A stretch of DNA of 64,000 bases from Arsukibacterium ikkense (GCF_000987775.1 NZ_LAHO01000005.1:141128-205127); one strand, 5' to 3'; shown: positions 45,104-53,974, counted from the stretch's first letter. Made by a program: numbers and translations. Notes: a model not told the origin generated them from the sequence alone.

Positions 45104-46260
45104 GCTGTCAGCTTGTGTTGCAGCTGTTGCAACAATGCCAGATAGATTTCTGCCAGCACGGTCAGATCATGGATAGAGACACATTCATTCACTTTGTGAA
45201 TCGTCGCGTTGCAGGGGCCTAACTCGACAACTTGCGCGCCGGTAGGCGCAATAAAGCGACCATCTGAGGTACCGCCAGTGGTTTCTAACCTGGGGCTAAA
45301 CCCCTGCACTTGCTCAACAGCCGTTACCACAGCTTCAACTAAACTGCCGCTATCCGTTAAAAAGGGCAGGCCGTTTAAAATCCAGTCCAGCTGATAGTTC
45401 AGGCCATACTTATCCAGCAAGGCATAAACCCTTTGTTGTAACTGCTCTGCTGTAACTTCAGTGCTGTAGCGAAAATTAAACATGACCTTAAGTTCACCCG
45501 GCACAATATTGGATGCGCCGGAGCCGGCGCTGATATTAGCAATTTGAAAACTGGTGGCTGGGAAAAAGTCGTTGCCATTGTCCCACTGCTCAGCGGCCAG
45601 CTCTGCCAGTGCCGGTGCTGCTTTATGTACCGGATTATCGGCTAAATGCGGGTAGGCGACATGGCCCTGAATGCCTTTTACTGTTAAATGGCCGGTTAAG
45701 GAGCCGCGCCGGCCATTTTTAATTACATCAGCCAGTTTCTGGCCGCTGGAAGGCTCGCCCACCAGACACCAGTTTATTTTTTCTTGTCGGGTTTCCAGCG
45801 TCTCAATCACCCGAACTGTGCCATTGATGAAAGGGCCTTCTTCATCACTGGTAATTAAAAAGGCAATATTAAAAGCCGGATTTGGCTGCTCTGCAATAAA
45901 ACGCTCGGTGGCCACCACCATTGCTGCCAGACTACCTTTCATATCAGCTGCACCGCGGCCAAACAAGTTGTCACCAATAATTGTCGGGGTAAATGGAGGG
46001 GTATGCCACTGTGCAACAGGGCCGGTTGGCACCACATCAGTATGGCCGGCAAAACAAAACAGCGGCTTGTCGCTGCCATGGCGAGCCCACATATTCAAGG
46101 TGTCTGCAAACTGCAGCATTTCTATGTTAAAGCCAATGGCGGCCAGGCGTTGTGCCATTAGCGGCTGACAGCCTGCATCTTCAGGGGTAACCGATTCCCT
46201 GGACATTAGGTCCATAGCCAACGACAGTACCGGGTTTTGCGAGGGGTCAAGCCAGTTCAT
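45100..46260 (-). CDS. dapE: Succinyl-diaminopimelate desuccinylase
   Basis: 386-aa M20 metallopeptidase-fold enzyme (E. coli 375 aa) that makes LL-diaminopimelate for lysine and peptidoglycan. Metal-binding segments are [11 protein letters not shown] (His, Asp), [26 protein letters not shown] (catalytic Glu pair) and a late His in [14 protein letters not shown] 46260 ([19 protein letters not shown]) is chosen; an in-frame ATG 36 bp upstream would run into yffB. It is the same yffB-dapE pair as in E. coli. Confidence 0.95.
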   Translation of the reverse strand: MNWLDPSQNPVLSLAMDLMSRESVTPEDAGCQPLMAQRLAAIGFNIEMLQFADTLNMWARHGSDKPLFCFAGHTDVVPTGPVAQWHTPPFTPTIIGDNLFGRGAADMKGSLAAMVVATERFIAEQPNPAFNIAFLITSDEEGPFINGTVRVIETLETRQEKINWCLVGEPSSGQKLADVIKNGRRGSLTGHLTVKGIQGHVAYPHLADNPVHKAAPALAELAAEQWDNGNDFFPATSFQIANISAGSGASNIVPGELKVMFNFRYSTEVTAEQLQQRVYALLDKYGLNYQLDWILNGLPFLTDSGSLVEAVVTAVEQVQGFSPRLETTGGTSDGRFIAPTGAQVVELGPCNATIHKVNECVSIHDLTVLAEIYLALLQQLQHKLTA

Positions 46261-46261
46261 A

Positions 46262-46609
46262 TTAGTTATCCAATAGCTGTTGATACTGCCCGGCATTGAA
46301 GCCCAACATATAGGTACTGTTCTGCACGAGCAACGGTCTTTTAATCATCGCTGGTTGTTGTAGCATCAGTGCCAGTGCGGACTGTTCATTCAGATTTTCT
46401 TTGGTTGCAGCGGGTAATGCCCGGTAAGTGGTGCCTCGGGTATTTAATAGGTTTTGCCAGCCAAGTTGTTTGCTGAACTCGGCCAGCTGTGCTGTGCTAA
46501 GACCGTCCTGCCGGTAATCAACAAACTGATAATCCAGCTGGTGTTGTTCCAGCCAGTTTCTGGCTTTTTTGATGGTGTCACAATTTTTAATGCCGTACAT
46601 TTTGATCAT
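46262..46609 (-). CDS. yffB: ArsC/Spx-like reductase YffB
   Basis: 115-aa thioredoxin-fold protein with C10 ([16 protein letters not shown]) and RGTTYRALP and [15 protein letters not shown] motifs, the YffB branch of the ArsC family. It is probably a glutathione-dependent reductase; the substrate is unknown. First gene of the yffB-dapE-M15-DUF2897 operon. Confidence 0.92.
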   Translation of the reverse strand: MIKMYGIKNCDTIKKARNWLEQHQLDYQFVDYRQDGLSTAQLAEFSKQLGWQNLLNTRGTTYRALPAATKENLNEQSALALMLQQPAMIKRPLLVQNSTYMLGFNAGQYQQLLDN

Positions 46610-47009
46610 AAATAATAGCTTTCCATTATTTGGCGTCGGCTGGCACGGCTGCCTGCAGACGTTTTTGGCAATATTAACGTAAAAAAAAATTGTTTTCTGC
46701 TGTTAGTTAGGACTATTTACAGAATTTGACCGGTTGCAACAAGGCTGAACCAGCACAACATAACAAAAAGAAGTCTTAAAGATGAATTTCTAGTGAAACT
46801 GTTATTTTAATTGGTAAGAATACTGACAGTAACAGGTAAACAGGCTTCTTAGCACAGAAACTTGTCCACAATTTCTGTGGGTAAGGTTGTTGGTAACAGG
46901 CTGACTTCAACATAAAGTATTAATAATATGAGTAAAAATATCTGGCTCAAAATTTGCTTAAAAGTTACTCAAACAATTTAGCCTACATTTAAGTTAAAAT
47001 GATCACCTG
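46610..47009. other. Intergenic region between yffB and yfbV
   Basis: AT-rich, no ORF of convincing length. It holds an 8-bp perfect palindrome-type stem at 46853-46860/46872-46879 (CACAGAAA/TTTCTGTG) whose loop includes TTGTCCACA, one base off a DnaA box. The yffB promoter (minus) must lie here, and probably promoter elements for yfbV. A TAAAAT at 46995-47000 is a weak -10 candidate. Confidence 0.5.
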
Positions 47010-47083
47010 GCGCAGTGTTAATGTCAGTTGCCTGAGTGAGACCAGCCAAATAATCATGGCTGGTGACGCAACTTAGTCTGCGC
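47010..47083 (+). ncRNA. Candidate structured RNA/leader upstream of yfbV
   Basis: Three perfectly nested stems: 47010-47015/47078-47083 (GCGCAG/CTGCGC), 47026-47031/47068-47073 (AGTTGC/GCAACT) and 47041-47048/47057-47064 (ACCAGCCA/TGGCTGGT, 8-nt loop), separated by asymmetric internal loops. It ends 61 bp before yfbV. It could be a 5' leader element or a small RNA; a possible -10 (TATGCT, about 47098) downstream of it would place it outside the yfbV mRNA. Not matched to any known family by eye. Confidence 0.35.
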
Positions 47084-47144
47084 ATCGTATTACATCTATG
47101 CTAGAGTAAAGTTTGGCCGTTGTAATGAAAAGGGGCTAACCAAC

Positions 47145-47585
47145 ATGAAATTATTTGCATTGCTGCAAGCCGGTAGACAATACAGCCAGGTTTGGCCGCT
47201 TAAGTCTGAACTAAATGCCTTGTTCCCAGAAAATAAAATTATTCAGTTAACCGGTCTGGGTTTTCGTTACCTGCCGGTACTTGCTGTATTAACCGCTTTT
47301 TTGCAATTAACGTTATTAGGCAGCGGTTTTACCGGACAAATTCTGGCGATGATGCTGTTTATTATATCGCTGCCGTTGCAAGGCTGGTATTGGTTAGGAG
47401 TGCGCTCTGCAACCAACTTGCCCCCGGCGTTGGTAACCTGGTGTCGGCAGATCCACCAGCAAATGCTGGAACAGGGAGTTGAAACACAGACGGTAACGGA
47501 ACCTCGTAGCTATTTAGATCTTGCCAAGATATTGGCGACGGCATATCAGCAACTGGATAAAACCTTTATGCGACCATGGCTATAG
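47145..47585 (+). CDS. yfbV: Terminus macrodomain insulation protein YfbV (DUF412)
   Basis: 146-aa inner-membrane protein (E. coli 151 aa) with two helices (YLPVLAVLTAFLQLTLLG and ILAMMLFIISLPLQGWYWLG). It begins with the family pattern LLQAGRQYSQVWPLKSELNALFPENKII and has SYLDLAKILATAYQQLDKTF near the end. In E. coli it insulates neighbouring chromosome from MatP action at Ter. Monocistronic, converging on xthA. Confidence 0.9.
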   Translation: MKLFALLQAGRQYSQVWPLKSELNALFPENKIIQLTGLGFRYLPVLAVLTAFLQLTLLGSGFTGQILAMMLFIISLPLQGWYWLGVRSATNLPPALVTWCRQIHQQMLEQGVETQTVTEPRSYLDLAKILATAYQQLDKTFMRPWL

Positions 47586-47613
47586 GCCACATAAAGGGTT
47601 AGCCAGGTTTTGA

Positions 47614-48429
47614 CTAGTCATTCAGTTTAAATACCGACCACACCGGTGCATGGTCAGATGGGCGATCAATACCACGTAGTTCGTAATCTATACCGGCTTC
47701 AATACAATGTTTCGCCAGCGGTGCTGTGGCCATTACCACATCGATTCTTAGCCCACGATTATCATCAAAACCCCTTGAGCGATAATCAAACCAACTGAAA
47801 CGACTGTTATCGTCCGGATAAAGTTGGCGGTACGTATCAATTAATCCCCAGTCTTTCAGCTGTTGTAACCAGAGTCGTTCTTCAGGCAAAAAGGATGTTT
47901 TACCTTCCCGTAACCACCGCTTGGCATTGGCTTCGCCGATACCAATATCAACATCAAGCGGCGATATATTAATATCGCCAATGACACTCAGGTAGTCTTC
48001 TGGTGTGTGATGTTGCTCAATATAATGCTGCAAATCTGCATAGAATTTGGCTTTTGCCGGGAATTTTGTTGGATGGGCCCGGTTTTCACCCTGTGGAAAG
48101 TAACCATTCAGGATGGTCAGTGTTTTGCCGTTAGCTAATAGGTATTGGCCAATTAACATTCTGCGCTGAGCATCGGCCTCATCTCCGGGAAAACCGTATT
48201 GCATGTGAGTGGCAGCTTGTTTACTTAAAATGGCTACGCCATAATGGCCCTTCTGGCCAAAGTGGTATACGTGATACCCCATCGCCAGCACCTGGGTTAA
48301 CGGAAACTCGTCATCGTGAACTTTGATTTCCTGCAAGCCAATAATATCGGGTTGATGTTTGTCAATCAGTGCTTGTAACTGATGCAGCCTTGCCCGAATA
48401 CCATTAATATTAAAAGAGATTATTTTCAT
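47614..48429 (-). CDS. xthA: Exodeoxyribonuclease III
   Basis: 271-aa (E. coli 268) AP endonuclease/3'-exonuclease of base-excision repair. EEP-fold motifs: [27 protein letters not shown] (metal Glu), [13 protein letters not shown] (Asp/Asn), [19 protein letters not shown], and the terminal [12 protein letters not shown] (Asp-His pair). Single gene. Confidence 0.96.
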   Translation of the reverse strand: MKIISFNINGIRARLHQLQALIDKHQPDIIGLQEIKVHDDEFPLTQVLAMGYHVYHFGQKGHYGVAILSKQAATHMQYGFPGDEADAQRRMLIGQYLLANGKTLTILNGYFPQGENRAHPTKFPAKAKFYADLQHYIEQHHTPEDYLSVIGDINISPLDVDIGIGEANAKRWLREGKTSFLPEERLWLQQLKDWGLIDTYRQLYPDDNSRFSWFDYRSRGFDDNRGLRIDVVMATAPLAKHCIEAGIDYELRGIDRPSDHAPVWSVFKLND

Positions 48430-48516
48430 GTTGCTCTATATGCCTCAACCTGGAACAGGCTGGTATCATAACATGCGAATACCACCGGCGCTAAACCTGC
48501 CAGGCTCTGGCCACTG

Positions 48517-49203
48517 ATGTCGCTGCTTCCTGATTATCATATTGTCTACAGCCAGCGCCGAACACTGGCTATTGTTGTCAGCAAGGGCAGTGTGACGGTA
48601 CGAGCACCTGTAGGCTGTCACATTGGCCAGATCCAGCAGCTACTCTCAGCAAAACAAAGCTGGATCAGCCGGCACTTGCTGTGCCAGCAAGCTCAAGCCC
48701 CGCTAGTGAGCTGGCAGCAACGAGCTGAAATATTATACAGAGGCCAATTGCTAACCGTCACTTTCAGTCGGGCTAAGAAAAGTGACGTGAGTATTACCAC
48801 CTCTACATTGTTAATCAAGGTGAGTCAACGGGTCACTGCAGCCAACCTGGCTGACTGGCACAATACCTTGCTTAACCGCTGGTTATACGCCCAGGCGGGC
48901 ACATGTTTTCCTGATCGTTTAGCTGGCTGGGCCAATGTTTTGGGTGTGAGTTTTCATCGGCTAGAACTGGGGCAATGGCAGCGGCGCTGGGGTTATTGCA
49001 CTAGTGATGGGGTTATTGGTCTGAATTGGCGACTGATTATGGCGCCAGAGTGGGTATCTGACTATGTAATGGTTCATGAACTGGCGCATCGGCTGGTGAT
49101 GGACCACTCGCCATTGTTCTGGCGGGTAGTGCACCGCAATCTGCCAGATTACCCGCAGGCACAAGCCTGGCTAAGTTATCATCAGCAACAACTTGTTGCA
49201 TAA
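48517..49203 (+). CDS. YgjP-like metallopeptidase domain protein (DUF45)
   Basis: 228-aa protein of the YgjP/SprT-related family. The zinc motif is H187-E188-x2-H191 (VHELAHRLVMDHSPLFW), and the upstream LGQWQRRWGYCTSDGVIGLN is the family signature (RWGSC in most members, RWGYC here). The N-terminal part resembles other DUF45 proteins (YSQRRTLAIVVSKGSVTVRAP). It is often linked to restriction or toxin systems elsewhere, but not here. Substrate unknown; the ribosome site is weak. Confidence 0.85.
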   Translation: MSLLPDYHIVYSQRRTLAIVVSKGSVTVRAPVGCHIGQIQQLLSAKQSWISRHLLCQQAQAPLVSWQQRAEILYRGQLLTVTFSRAKKSDVSITTSTLLIKVSQRVTAANLADWHNTLLNRWLYAQAGTCFPDRLAGWANVLGVSFHRLELGQWQRRWGYCTSDGVIGLNWRLIMAPEWVSDYVMVHELAHRLVMDHSPLFWRVVHRNLPDYPQAQAWLSYHQQQLVA

Positions 49204-49233
49204 ACTCAATGATAAATAACGGTATAAGCCGAC

Positions 49234-49259
49234 AAAAAAACGCCGGTATAAAACCGGCG
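49234..49259 (-). terminator. Minus-strand intrinsic terminator with no visible gene
   Basis: CGCCGGT (49241-49247) pairs with ACCGGCG (49253-49259). On the minus strand the stem is followed by seven T (49240-49234). No minus-strand gene lies upstream of it (to the right) before deoC, so it may end an unannotated small RNA. On the plus strand there is no T-run, so it is a poor terminator for the YgjP gene. Confidence 0.6.
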
Positions 49260-49471
49260 ATAAAATAAGGACAACTTAATTTCAGGGAGAGAAGTAAACA
49301 CAACATTACAACTATTAACTCTGACTGGCATATTTCAAAAAAATTCCATAAAAATTATTTTTTTTCACTTTTGCATTTTGTTTCAGATCTGGTTTACTCT
49401 GCCAGACAAAATTTAGCAGGGTAGTAATATGGTACTTACCCGCTCTGCCTCTTAATAATGGAAGTATCAGT

Positions 49472-50206
49472 ATGACCAACCGACTGCGATTATTACAGCT
49501 AAGTAAACTGCTTGATGTTACCCGATTGAACGATGCTGATGACGCCGGGCAAATGGTTGGCTGGCTAAACCAGCAACCGCAGTTACCTGTGGCTGTTGCG
49601 GCCTATTGTGTATACCCACACTTTTTACCGCAGTTAAGCCAGTTTGTGGGCCAGCGTGACCAGCCAGTAGCGCTAGCTACGGTGGTTAACTTTCCAGATG
49701 GCGAGTTACCAATAAGCGACGTTTGCCAGCAAATAACTGCAGCCTTGGCTGCGGGTGCTACAGAGATTGATTGTGTCATGCCCTATCAGGCGCTGTTGCG
49801 TGGTGAGCAACAGTTCGTCAGTGAATTTCTGGCGGACGTTCGCCGCTGTTGTGGTAGCCATTGCCTGAAAATCATTATTGAATCCGGTGAACTGATTACT
49901 GCACAGCAAGTGGCTAAAGCAACTGAGCTGGCCATAGCCAGTGGTGCTGACTTTGTAAAGTCATCAACTGGTAAAGTGGCGATAGGCATTACGGAAGAGG
50001 CTGCCCGCATTATGCTAACTATTATTGCAGCCGCTGATCGTACTGTTGGTTTTAAAGCGTCAGGCGGGGTGCGCACTGTGGCGCAAGCGCTGCAACTGAT
50101 CGATTTATATGAACAAATCACGGGCCTAACCGCGACCAGCGCGACCATGCGAGTTGGCGCCAGTGCATTGGTAATGGAACTGGCTGATGCCTTAGATAAT
50201 AAGTAA
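49472..50206 (+). CDS. deoC: Deoxyribose-phosphate aldolase
   Basis: 244-aa class I aldolase cleaving 2-deoxyribose-5-phosphate to acetaldehyde and glyceraldehyde-3-phosphate in deoxynucleoside catabolism. The Schiff-base lysine is K163 (DFVKSSTGK). TVGFKASGGVRTVAQAL contains the second conserved Lys, and EIDCVMPY and LKIIIESGEL are also typical. No deoA/deoB/deoD neighbours, so it is a stand-alone gene here. The 268-bp upstream region shows no confident CRP/CytR site by eye. Confidence 0.95.
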   Translation: MTNRLRLLQLSKLLDVTRLNDADDAGQMVGWLNQQPQLPVAVAAYCVYPHFLPQLSQFVGQRDQPVALATVVNFPDGELPISDVCQQITAALAAGATEIDCVMPYQALLRGEQQFVSEFLADVRRCCGSHCLKIIIESGELITAQQVAKATELAIASGADFVKSSTGKVAIGITEEAARIMLTIIAAADRTVGFKASGGVRTVAQALQLIDLYEQITGLTATSATMRVGASALVMELADALDNK

Positions 50207-50229
50207 GTGACGGGCAGCTAACTGCATGA

Positions 50230-50259
50230 CAGGAAAAATGCTTACCGACGTTTTTCCTG
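50230..50259. repeat. Inverted repeat at the deoC/response-regulator junction
   Basis: CAGGAAAAA (50230-50238) pairs with TTTTTCCTG (50251-50259) across the 3' end of the response regulator gene. It may act as a shared weak terminator for the two convergent genes. Confidence 0.45.
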
Positions 50260-51873
50260 CTGCAATTGTGTGAATTGACTCAACAGTTCCTGATATCGTT
50301 TCCGGTGATGTTCAGGTAACGGCATATTATCCACAATCCGGAAGGCTTTTTTACAGCGGTCTAATAAATTACCACCTGGCCCCTGACTACGTGTTTTAAG
50401 AAGTTGCAGGCTGGTTTGAATTACATTTAAGGCGCAGCCGGTATTCATTGGGGCTAATTCCAATGCCTGTTCAAATAATGCCAGTGCCGCCAGATGCTGT
50501 CCCTCTTTATATTGGCGAATGCCGTCTTTGTTTAACTGACTAAAGTGTTGTTGTTGTGCCTGATTATGGCGCTGTTGCTCTGACAACAGGCGTTGCAGTA
50601 CAGGATCGGCTTGCAGCGCTGGATCGATTAAGGCAGCCAGTCGGTCAGCTTGCTCAAATTCACCAATTTGATTAAGTAGAAATACGGTATCAGGCAGTAC
50701 CTGTTGCTGTGTCTCTGCATGCTCAGCCACTGCCGCATAGGTTTTCTTTGCCTGAAATTGCTGACCACTTATTGAATCAAGCCTCGCCTGACATAATATT
50801 TCAAACAGGTCAAAGTCAATCTCGCGGATCAGGTTGTCATCTCTTCTGGCCCGTTGCAGGGCTATAGCGACTTCCTGTAAATAGCGATTACGCTGTTGTG
50901 GATCGTCAGATAGGGTCGCGGCCGCGATAATACTGCGGATATAATTGAGCAGATGCACCACGTCCTGTCGTATTGAACGTCGGGTAATTTCATAAAGTTG
51001 TTTACTGGCCAGCACCTTAGCATTGGTATCCTCTAACGCATGGGCAATGTCCATATACAGATACTGACGTTGCATAGAGAAGGGCGCGATTTCTGTGGCC
51101 GCCTGAATACAACTGAACGCCTGCTCAGCGTCGTTTTCAGCCAGAAAACAGCGGGCTTTAATATCATAAGCTTCCGCAAATAAGCGGTTTTCTTCGATGG
51201 CTTCATCACACAGTTCCTGACTTTGGCTAAATCGTTGCAGCTCAAAACAGAGCCTTGCCATTAACAGCAAAGCCCAGCCATTACGTCTTTGATCCAGACA
51301 ACCTAGTAAAACTTGTTCGGCTTCAGTATAACGATGTGAGTTTAGAAAACTTTCTGCCAGAACTCTTTTACAGAATTGTTGGTAACGACCTGCTTCGCTT
51401 ATCTCCCGCTGGCAAAGTTCTATGACCTGTTCGGTATTGTTGTCATATAACGCCTGAAATAATGCTGCCAGGTGAATTTTTTTCTTTTGGATGCGTAAGA
51501 TCCTACTGCGCAGCACACTTTGCGAGAAGGGTTTGACCAGATAGTCATCGGGTTCCAGCTCTACTGCGCTTACCACGACCGGCACCGAATTTTCTCCGGT
51601 TACCAACATAAAAATACTGTGGGGTTTTAACAGCTTTTTTTCACGTAAATCTTCCAGTAGTTGTTTGCCATTTTTGCCAACTCCCAGATGATAATCAACG
51701 AACAAAATATCAAAATCAACATTACTGCTTTTGGCAAGTGCTTGCTCGCCGGTTGGAGCAAACGCCACATTGGTGGCGCCCATAGAATAGAGCACACCTT
51801 TAAACATTAACTGGAATGCGCGTTGGTCATCAACGATCAACACCCGCTGATTTTCCAGAGTCTTAGTTTGCAT
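50242..51873 (-). CDS. Response regulator with REC domain and TPR repeats
   Basis: 543-aa protein with an N-terminal REC domain (about 1-130: VLIVDDQ, phosphoacceptor D60 in DILFVDYHLG, switch Lys in DDYLVKPFS). Then about 400 residues of helical TPR-like repeats (e.g. GIRQYKEGQHLAALALFEQA near the end). No DNA-binding or enzyme output is visible, so output is probably by protein-protein contact. No histidine kinase is adjacent. ATG 51873 is preferred over ATG 51888 because AAGG lies 5 nt before it. Confidence 0.85.
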   Translation of the reverse strand: MQTKTLENQRVLIVDDQRAFQLMFKGVLYSMGATNVAFAPTGEQALAKSSNVDFDILFVDYHLGVGKNGKQLLEDLREKKLLKPHSIFMLVTGENSVPVVVSAVELEPDDYLVKPFSQSVLRSRILRIQKKKIHLAALFQALYDNNTEQVIELCQREISEAGRYQQFCKRVLAESFLNSHRYTEAEQVLLGCLDQRRNGWALLLMARLCFELQRFSQSQELCDEAIEENRLFAEAYDIKARCFLAENDAEQAFSCIQAATEIAPFSMQRQYLYMDIAHALEDTNAKVLASKQLYEITRRSIRQDVVHLLNYIRSIIAAATLSDDPQQRNRYLQEVAIALQRARRDDNLIREIDFDLFEILCQARLDSISGQQFQAKKTYAAVAEHAETQQQVLPDTVFLLNQIGEFEQADRLAALIDPALQADPVLQRLLSEQQRHNQAQQQHFSQLNKDGIRQYKEGQHLAALALFEQALELAPMNTGCALNVIQTSLQLLKTRSQGPGGNLLDRCKKAFRIVDNMPLPEHHRKRYQELLSQFTQLQQEKRR

Positions 51874-52038
51874 TGGAGCCTTAACCATAGCGTGAATAAG
51901 CTAAGTGTCGGAAATATGGTGTGGTTTAGCAAGTAAATTCATGTTAAACGCTGGATTTGTATACGAAGGCAGGAAACAGCTGACAAGGGATGTCTTAGTA
52001 AAATTTTACAGCAGGATAGACGTTAAGCAGAAATTAAA

Positions 52039-52123
<85 letters not shown>

Positions 52124-52228
52124 ACGAGTGCGCGCATCTTATCAAACTGTCTTTTGATGTAAAGCATTTTACTTAACTTTTTTGGCTAACTGCCGATAAT
52201 CCAAACAACTACTGTTAATTAAGTTGTT

Positions 52229-52705
52229 ATGACGAGCATTATCAACGAATGGCAACTTGATTGCCGGCTGAACAAGGCGATAAATCAACATCACAGAGCA
52301 GACTTTGCCCTGTGGTTAGCTTTTCTGTCCCCCGCGATTGACGAAATGGCGGAATTTCAAACGCCACAACTGCAGCCTGCAGTTGAAAAAGCAGATTTAT
52401 ATACCAGGTTTTCTTTGATGCAGGCCCGAGGTTTTGGTTGGCATGAGCAAGATCTTAATACATTAAGCTGTCACAGCAGAGCATTACATACTGGCGGTTT
52501 ACACCAGCTTAAATTGCAACAGTATTTAGCCGCAGGACCGCTGGTTCTGCAGGATGATAAGGCTAAATTAGCGACCGAGGTGGTTCAGAATCTGGATGCG
52601 CACAGTCTGCGGCGGCGCGAAGGCAATACCGTCAGGCGTGATGAAGCCGACCCCACTGCTTTGTACGATATTTTGCAGCAATTGCATCAGGATGATGCCG
52701 CCTGA
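52229..52705 (+). CDS. Conserved hypothetical protein (VC2046/SO_2500-like)
   Basis: 158-aa soluble protein: INEWQLDCRLNKAINQHHRA, FALWLAFLSPAIDEMAEFQ, and a charged C terminus RRREGNTVRRDEADPTALYD. It resembles from memory the VC2046/SO_2500 family of Vibrio and Shewanella; this is a tentative family call and the function is unknown. Convergent with ychJ (15 bp between stops). Confidence 0.65.
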   Translation: MTSIINEWQLDCRLNKAINQHHRADFALWLAFLSPAIDEMAEFQTPQLQPAVEKADLYTRFSLMQARGFGWHEQDLNTLSCHSRALHTGGLHQLKLQQYLAAGPLVLQDDKAKLATEVVQNLDAHSLRRREGNTVRRDEADPTALYDILQQLHQDDAA

Positions 52706-52720
52706 TAGCACATTAAATAA

Positions 52721-53224
52721 CTATGTTAAGTGAGCCGCCGGTGTGCCAGACATCAGATGGGGGGCGCAGCGTTTAAATTTTTTGCCACTACCGCATGGGC
52801 AGTTATCATTTCGGCCTATTGTTGTTGCAGTAATGCGAGTAGCGCCGTCGTAATAATACCAGCGTTGATTAAACTCAAAACGGGAAGTCTCTGTCAGGGT
52901 TTCCAGCTTGTTATCATTTATGTAGCTGGCAACAAAACTGACCACACCATTGTTGCTGCCAGCGATAGCCATATTTTCTGGGCAGTCAGTAATAGATAGT
53001 CCGACAAAATGCACGGTATTAGCAAATTCCGCTATCTGAGCTGTTGCATTCGCAGCGCGTTGCTCAGGATGGTAGGTTTGAAAAATATACTCAATATTTT
53101 TACAACAATAAGCACTGTAACGCGAGCGCATCAGTTGCAGACAGCTCTGTGCAGCTGCCTCACCAGCAAGCAACGGCTGACAACATTTACTGAACAGCAG
53201 ACCAGAACAACAGTAACAGTACAA
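52721..53224 (-). CDS. ychJ: YchJ family SEC-C motif protein
   Basis: 167-aa protein with Cys clusters at both ends. The N-terminal CYCCSGLLFSKCC replaces the usual CPCGS...CC. A central NTF2-like UPF0225 domain (MRSRYSAYCCKNIEYIFQTY) follows, then the C-terminal SEC-C zinc motif NDNCPCGSGKKFKRC. It probably binds zinc; function unknown. The start codon is TTG at 53224, the only start available before an upstream stop, supported by GAGG 5 nt before it. Confidence 0.85.
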   Translation of the reverse strand: MYCYCCSGLLFSKCCQPLLAGEAAAQSCLQLMRSRYSAYCCKNIEYIFQTYHPEQRAANATAQIAEFANTVHFVGLSITDCPENMAIAGSNNGVVSFVASYINDNKLETLTETSRFEFNQRWYYYDGATRITATTIGRNDNCPCGSGKKFKRCAPHLMSGTPAAHLT

Positions 53225-53297
53225 TACGACCTCGGCTACCTGATGCGGTGGTTAAGGCTGGCAGTATATCTTAAATGCCGGCTCTGGTGCAGCCCTA

Positions 53298-53771
53298 CTA
53301 ATGGGTTGGCGTTGTCAGCTGATTAAACTGGTAAAACCAACGCTGCTGGCTGGCCGCGTACTGGCTTAGCTGCGCGCTGAGCCCGTCTGATACCAGCTGA
53401 CTAAAATTAATAATGACCCGGCAACTGTTGCTATGTAGTAACTGCTGCAGGGTTTTAGCAGGATCTTTAATCGCATCAGCATGAATAACCAGTATTTTAT
53501 CTACCGGCAGATTTAAATAGTTGGCTAGCGCCTTTGATGGGAGTTGTTGTGGTGCTACTAATACAATCCAACCCTGTTCACTGCTATGGCGTTGCAACAC
53601 TTTAACCAGTAACTGCTCGGCACTGGTTGCGGAGCAAGTGGCAAGTTCCTGATAAAATGGTTTGGCTGACGCCACGGCTGCGGTTAATCGTTGTAAGCGC
53701 CCGGTGCTGCGTTTAGCCGGCAAGCCAGTGGTGTCTGCAATTGGGTTAGTTGATTGTGCGGTTGCTAACAT
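53298..53771 (-). CDS. sulA: SOS cell division inhibitor SulA-like
   Basis: 157-aa protein (E. coli 169 aa) of the SulA family, which blocks FtsZ polymerisation after DNA damage. Recognisable segments are GWIVLVAPQQLPSKALAN, VHADAIKDPAKTLQQLL and CRVIINFSQLVSDGLSAQL. ATG 53771 is supported by CTGGAG 7 nt upstream; a longer upstream frame crosses the operator. Two LexA boxes directly precede it. No lexA-partner gene is adjacent (E. coli has sulA alone; pseudomonads have lexA-sulA). Confidence 0.88.
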   Translation of the reverse strand: MLATAQSTNPIADTTGLPAKRSTGRLQRLTAAVASAKPFYQELATCSATSAEQLLVKVLQRHSSEQGWIVLVAPQQLPSKALANYLNLPVDKILVIHADAIKDPAKTLQQLLHSNSCRVIINFSQLVSDGLSAQLSQYAASQQRWFYQFNQLTTPTH

Positions 53772-53783
53772 AGTGTACTCCAG

Positions 53784-53814
53784 CTGTGTATTTATACAGT
53801 GTATGGATATACAG
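53784..53814 (-). promoter_or_regulatory. Tandem LexA boxes of sulA
   Basis: A perfect CTGT-N8-ACAG box at 53784-53799 and a second, overlapping box at 53799-53814 (GTGT-N8-ACAG, one mismatch in the outer arm). Both lie 13-43 bp upstream of the sulA start and fit tight SOS repression. Confidence 0.9.
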
Positions 53815-53974
53815 TAGTTGCTGTGCAAAATAAAGGCAAGTATTTTTATTAATTAATTCGCGTGCTGGTATGAACTTAACTGCGGCCTTTATCTATTTAT
53901 GACTGGCTAGACCATTTATTAGCTAAATTAGGTTAGAATTGCCGGCTGATGTTTAAATAGTGAGTGCCTGATTG

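Noticed and set aside
45671..46168. 165-codon plus-strand frame
   Set aside because: Antisense to dapE; the dapE motifs are intact.
46929..46982. 17-codon ORF starting MSKNIWLK in the yffB-yfbV gap
   Set aside because: Very short, no good ribosome site and no context to support expression.
49037..49306. 89-codon minus-strand frame across the orphan terminator
   Set aside because: It overlaps the YgjP gene antisense, contains the terminator hairpin in its coding part and shows no domain.
49261..49471. CRP/CytR operator for deoC
   Set aside because: No TGTGA-N6-TCACA-like site found by eye in the upstream region.
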